From assembly GCA_900751785.1 (NCBI GenBank), contig CAADSM010000152.1, positions 1 to 64,000 of the forward strand: 64,000 nt of DNA, in the 5' to 3' direction. This DNA is from Lachnospiraceae bacterium. GTDB taxonomy: Bacteria > Bacillota > Clostridia > Lachnospirales > Lachnospiraceae. A model generated the notes under the pieces. It ran no database searches. It saw only the letters and a program-made list of their open reading frames with translations, and was not told the DNA's origin. A program made the position numbers and the translations under genes. This document shows positions 63,080 through 64,000 of the stretch, piece after piece; the first letter of the stretch is position 1, and each line of letters begins with the position of its first letter.

Positions 63080-63222
63080 CTTGCTTTTATAAATGGTACT
63101 TTACTCTTATAAAATTCATTTGTCAAGGTCAAGTTAAATTTCTGCTAAGATTTGTTTGTTATCGCTCTTAACATAGCTTATTTTGTCTGACTATTTCTCT
63201 CTTTTTCACAAAACAGAAGGCT

Positions 63223-64000
63223 TTATTCCATCTCTTTGTATTCCTGTGCAATGTTCAGCACATGATCGCCCATTCTCTCGAAATCTGTCAGGATCTCAGA
63301 GAACACGATGCCGCTCTGCGGCTTACATTTCCCTTTCTTCAGCCGCTGCATCTGCTTCTTAAAATATTTATCTCTCATATTGTCGTTCTTCTGCTCCATC
63401 GCCGCGGCCTGCTTCAGGACCTCGTCCGCATTCTCAGAAGTAACCACCTTGATCGTGTCAAGGGATGCGATGCAGTGCTTTTTCATCTCGCCCAGCTCTT
63501 CGATGACGTTGTCTGAGAACTGCAGATTCCATTTTTTCATATCATCTGCATATTCCGCAATGTTCACCGCGTGATCCGCGATACGCTCCAGATTGCTGAC
63601 GATCGAATAATAGCCGTTGATCTTTCTTGAATCATCCATGGACATCTCGCCTGCCATGAGAGACACAATATACTCGGAAATCCCTTTGTTGAGGTAATCT
63701 ATATACTCTTCCCGCTCTCCCACCTTCTGCCGGAGCTTGTCGTCGTAACTGATCAGAGTGTCAAAAGCAGCGCTGATATTCTTTCCTACCATATCACGCA
63801 TGCGTTCCACTTCGTCGCGGACCTGGGATACCGCTACAGCGCTGTGCCCGATCGCATAGGAGGACTCGAACGGCCTGATGTACTTCAGCCTCAGCTCCTC
63901 GTCATCCTCCTTCCTGCTGTCCGGAAGGATCTTCGTCGCGATGTCCGCCATCTGTGTTCCGAACGGAAGCAGGATCAGAGTCGCCACGATGTTGAAGATC
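63223..64000 (-). CDS. Na/Pi-cotransporter family protein, C-terminal part with PhoU-like domain (partial)
   Basis: The frame continues to the window edge without a start. The first visible residues, IFNIVATLILLPFGTQMAD, are the end of a Na+/phosphate cotransporter membrane core; the ATL that begins at 63987 is not a true start, because the frame goes on upstream. From about residue 50 of the visible part a PhoU-like helical bundle follows (SNLERIADHAVNIAEYADDM and DFERMGDHVLNIAQEYKEME, the typical E/D-rich repeat pairs). Proteins of this NptA-PhoU layout move phosphate or sense it. The gene is upstream of amt in the same direction. Confidence 0.88.
   Translation of the reverse strand, partial: IFNIVATLILLPFGTQMADIATKILPDSRKEDDEELRLKYIRPFESSYAIGHSAVAVSQVRDEVERMRDMVGKNISAAFDTLISYDDKLRQKVGEREEYIDYLNKGISEYIVSLMAGEMSMDDSRKINGYYSIVSNLERIADHAVNIAEYADDMKKWNLQFSDNVIEELGEMKKHCIASLDTIKVVTSENADEVLKQAAAMEQKNDNMRDKYFKKQMQRLKKGKCKPQSGIVFSEILTDFERMGDHVLNIAQEYKEME

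Overview
The window looks like chromosome of a spore-forming, gut-type Clostridia, most likely Lachnospiraceae. The signs are a moderate-to-high GC host sequence, SpoVT, the SCIFF peptide with its radical SAM maturase next to a fused SecDF, T-box leaders on amino-acid genes, an M-box leader on mgtE, HemZ, and large wall-anchored carbohydrate-active proteins. I cannot name the species. Most genes are on the minus strand. No rRNA, CRISPR array, prophage or complete insertion sequence is visible.

Layout. 1-4.6 kb: end-truncated molybdopterin-binding protein, NAD synthetase, Hsp33 and a methyltransferase. 4.7-7.5 kb (+): OPT-family transporter, then a PqqD-like protein and a small membrane protein. 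7.6-12.1 kb: PepD peptidase, M-box/mgtE (+) and ilvE. 12.2-16 kb: a 1249-residue secreted beta-helix protein. 16.2-19.1 kb: ilvB-ilvN behind a T-box whose specifier reads as valine. 19.1-23.6 kb: zinc ABC transporter, dihydrofolate reductase, thymidylate synthase and a MarR regulator. 23.6-24.9 kb: homoserine dehydrogenase.

25.1-39.8 kb is a carbohydrate locus on one strand: a YesM/YesN-type two-component system, a CUT1 sugar ABC transporter, a GH65-type enzyme fused to beta-phosphoglucomutase, and a 1704-residue wall-anchored glycosidase-like protein. The layout suggests that an alpha-glucoside is trimmed outside, imported, phosphorolysed, and the beta-glucose 1-phosphate converted to glucose 6-phosphate by one polypeptide. 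39.9-43.8 kb: tRNA-Gly, an orphan HicB-like protein, and a TrpXYZ-type ABC transporter behind a T-box with a UGG (Trp) specifier.

43.8-51.4 kb: aspS, hisS, hemZ, a metallo-beta-lactamase-fold hydrolase and the Rel/Spo ppGpp enzyme. 51.4-53.4 kb is a strikingly AT-rich insert carrying one gene whose C-terminal region resembles a diadenylate cyclase (DAC) nucleotide-binding domain with a diverged signature. It is the best candidate here for an undescribed system. 53.8-61.1 kb: recJ, secDF, SCIFF maturase, the 47-residue SCIFF precursor, a TIGR04086-type membrane protein and spoVT. 61.2-62.9 kb: an ammonium transporter fused to a PII domain, frameshifted at a seven-T run and preceded by a leader terminator. 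The window ends inside a Na/Pi-cotransporter/PhoU-type gene.

Functions are from reading translations by eye. No database search was possible.
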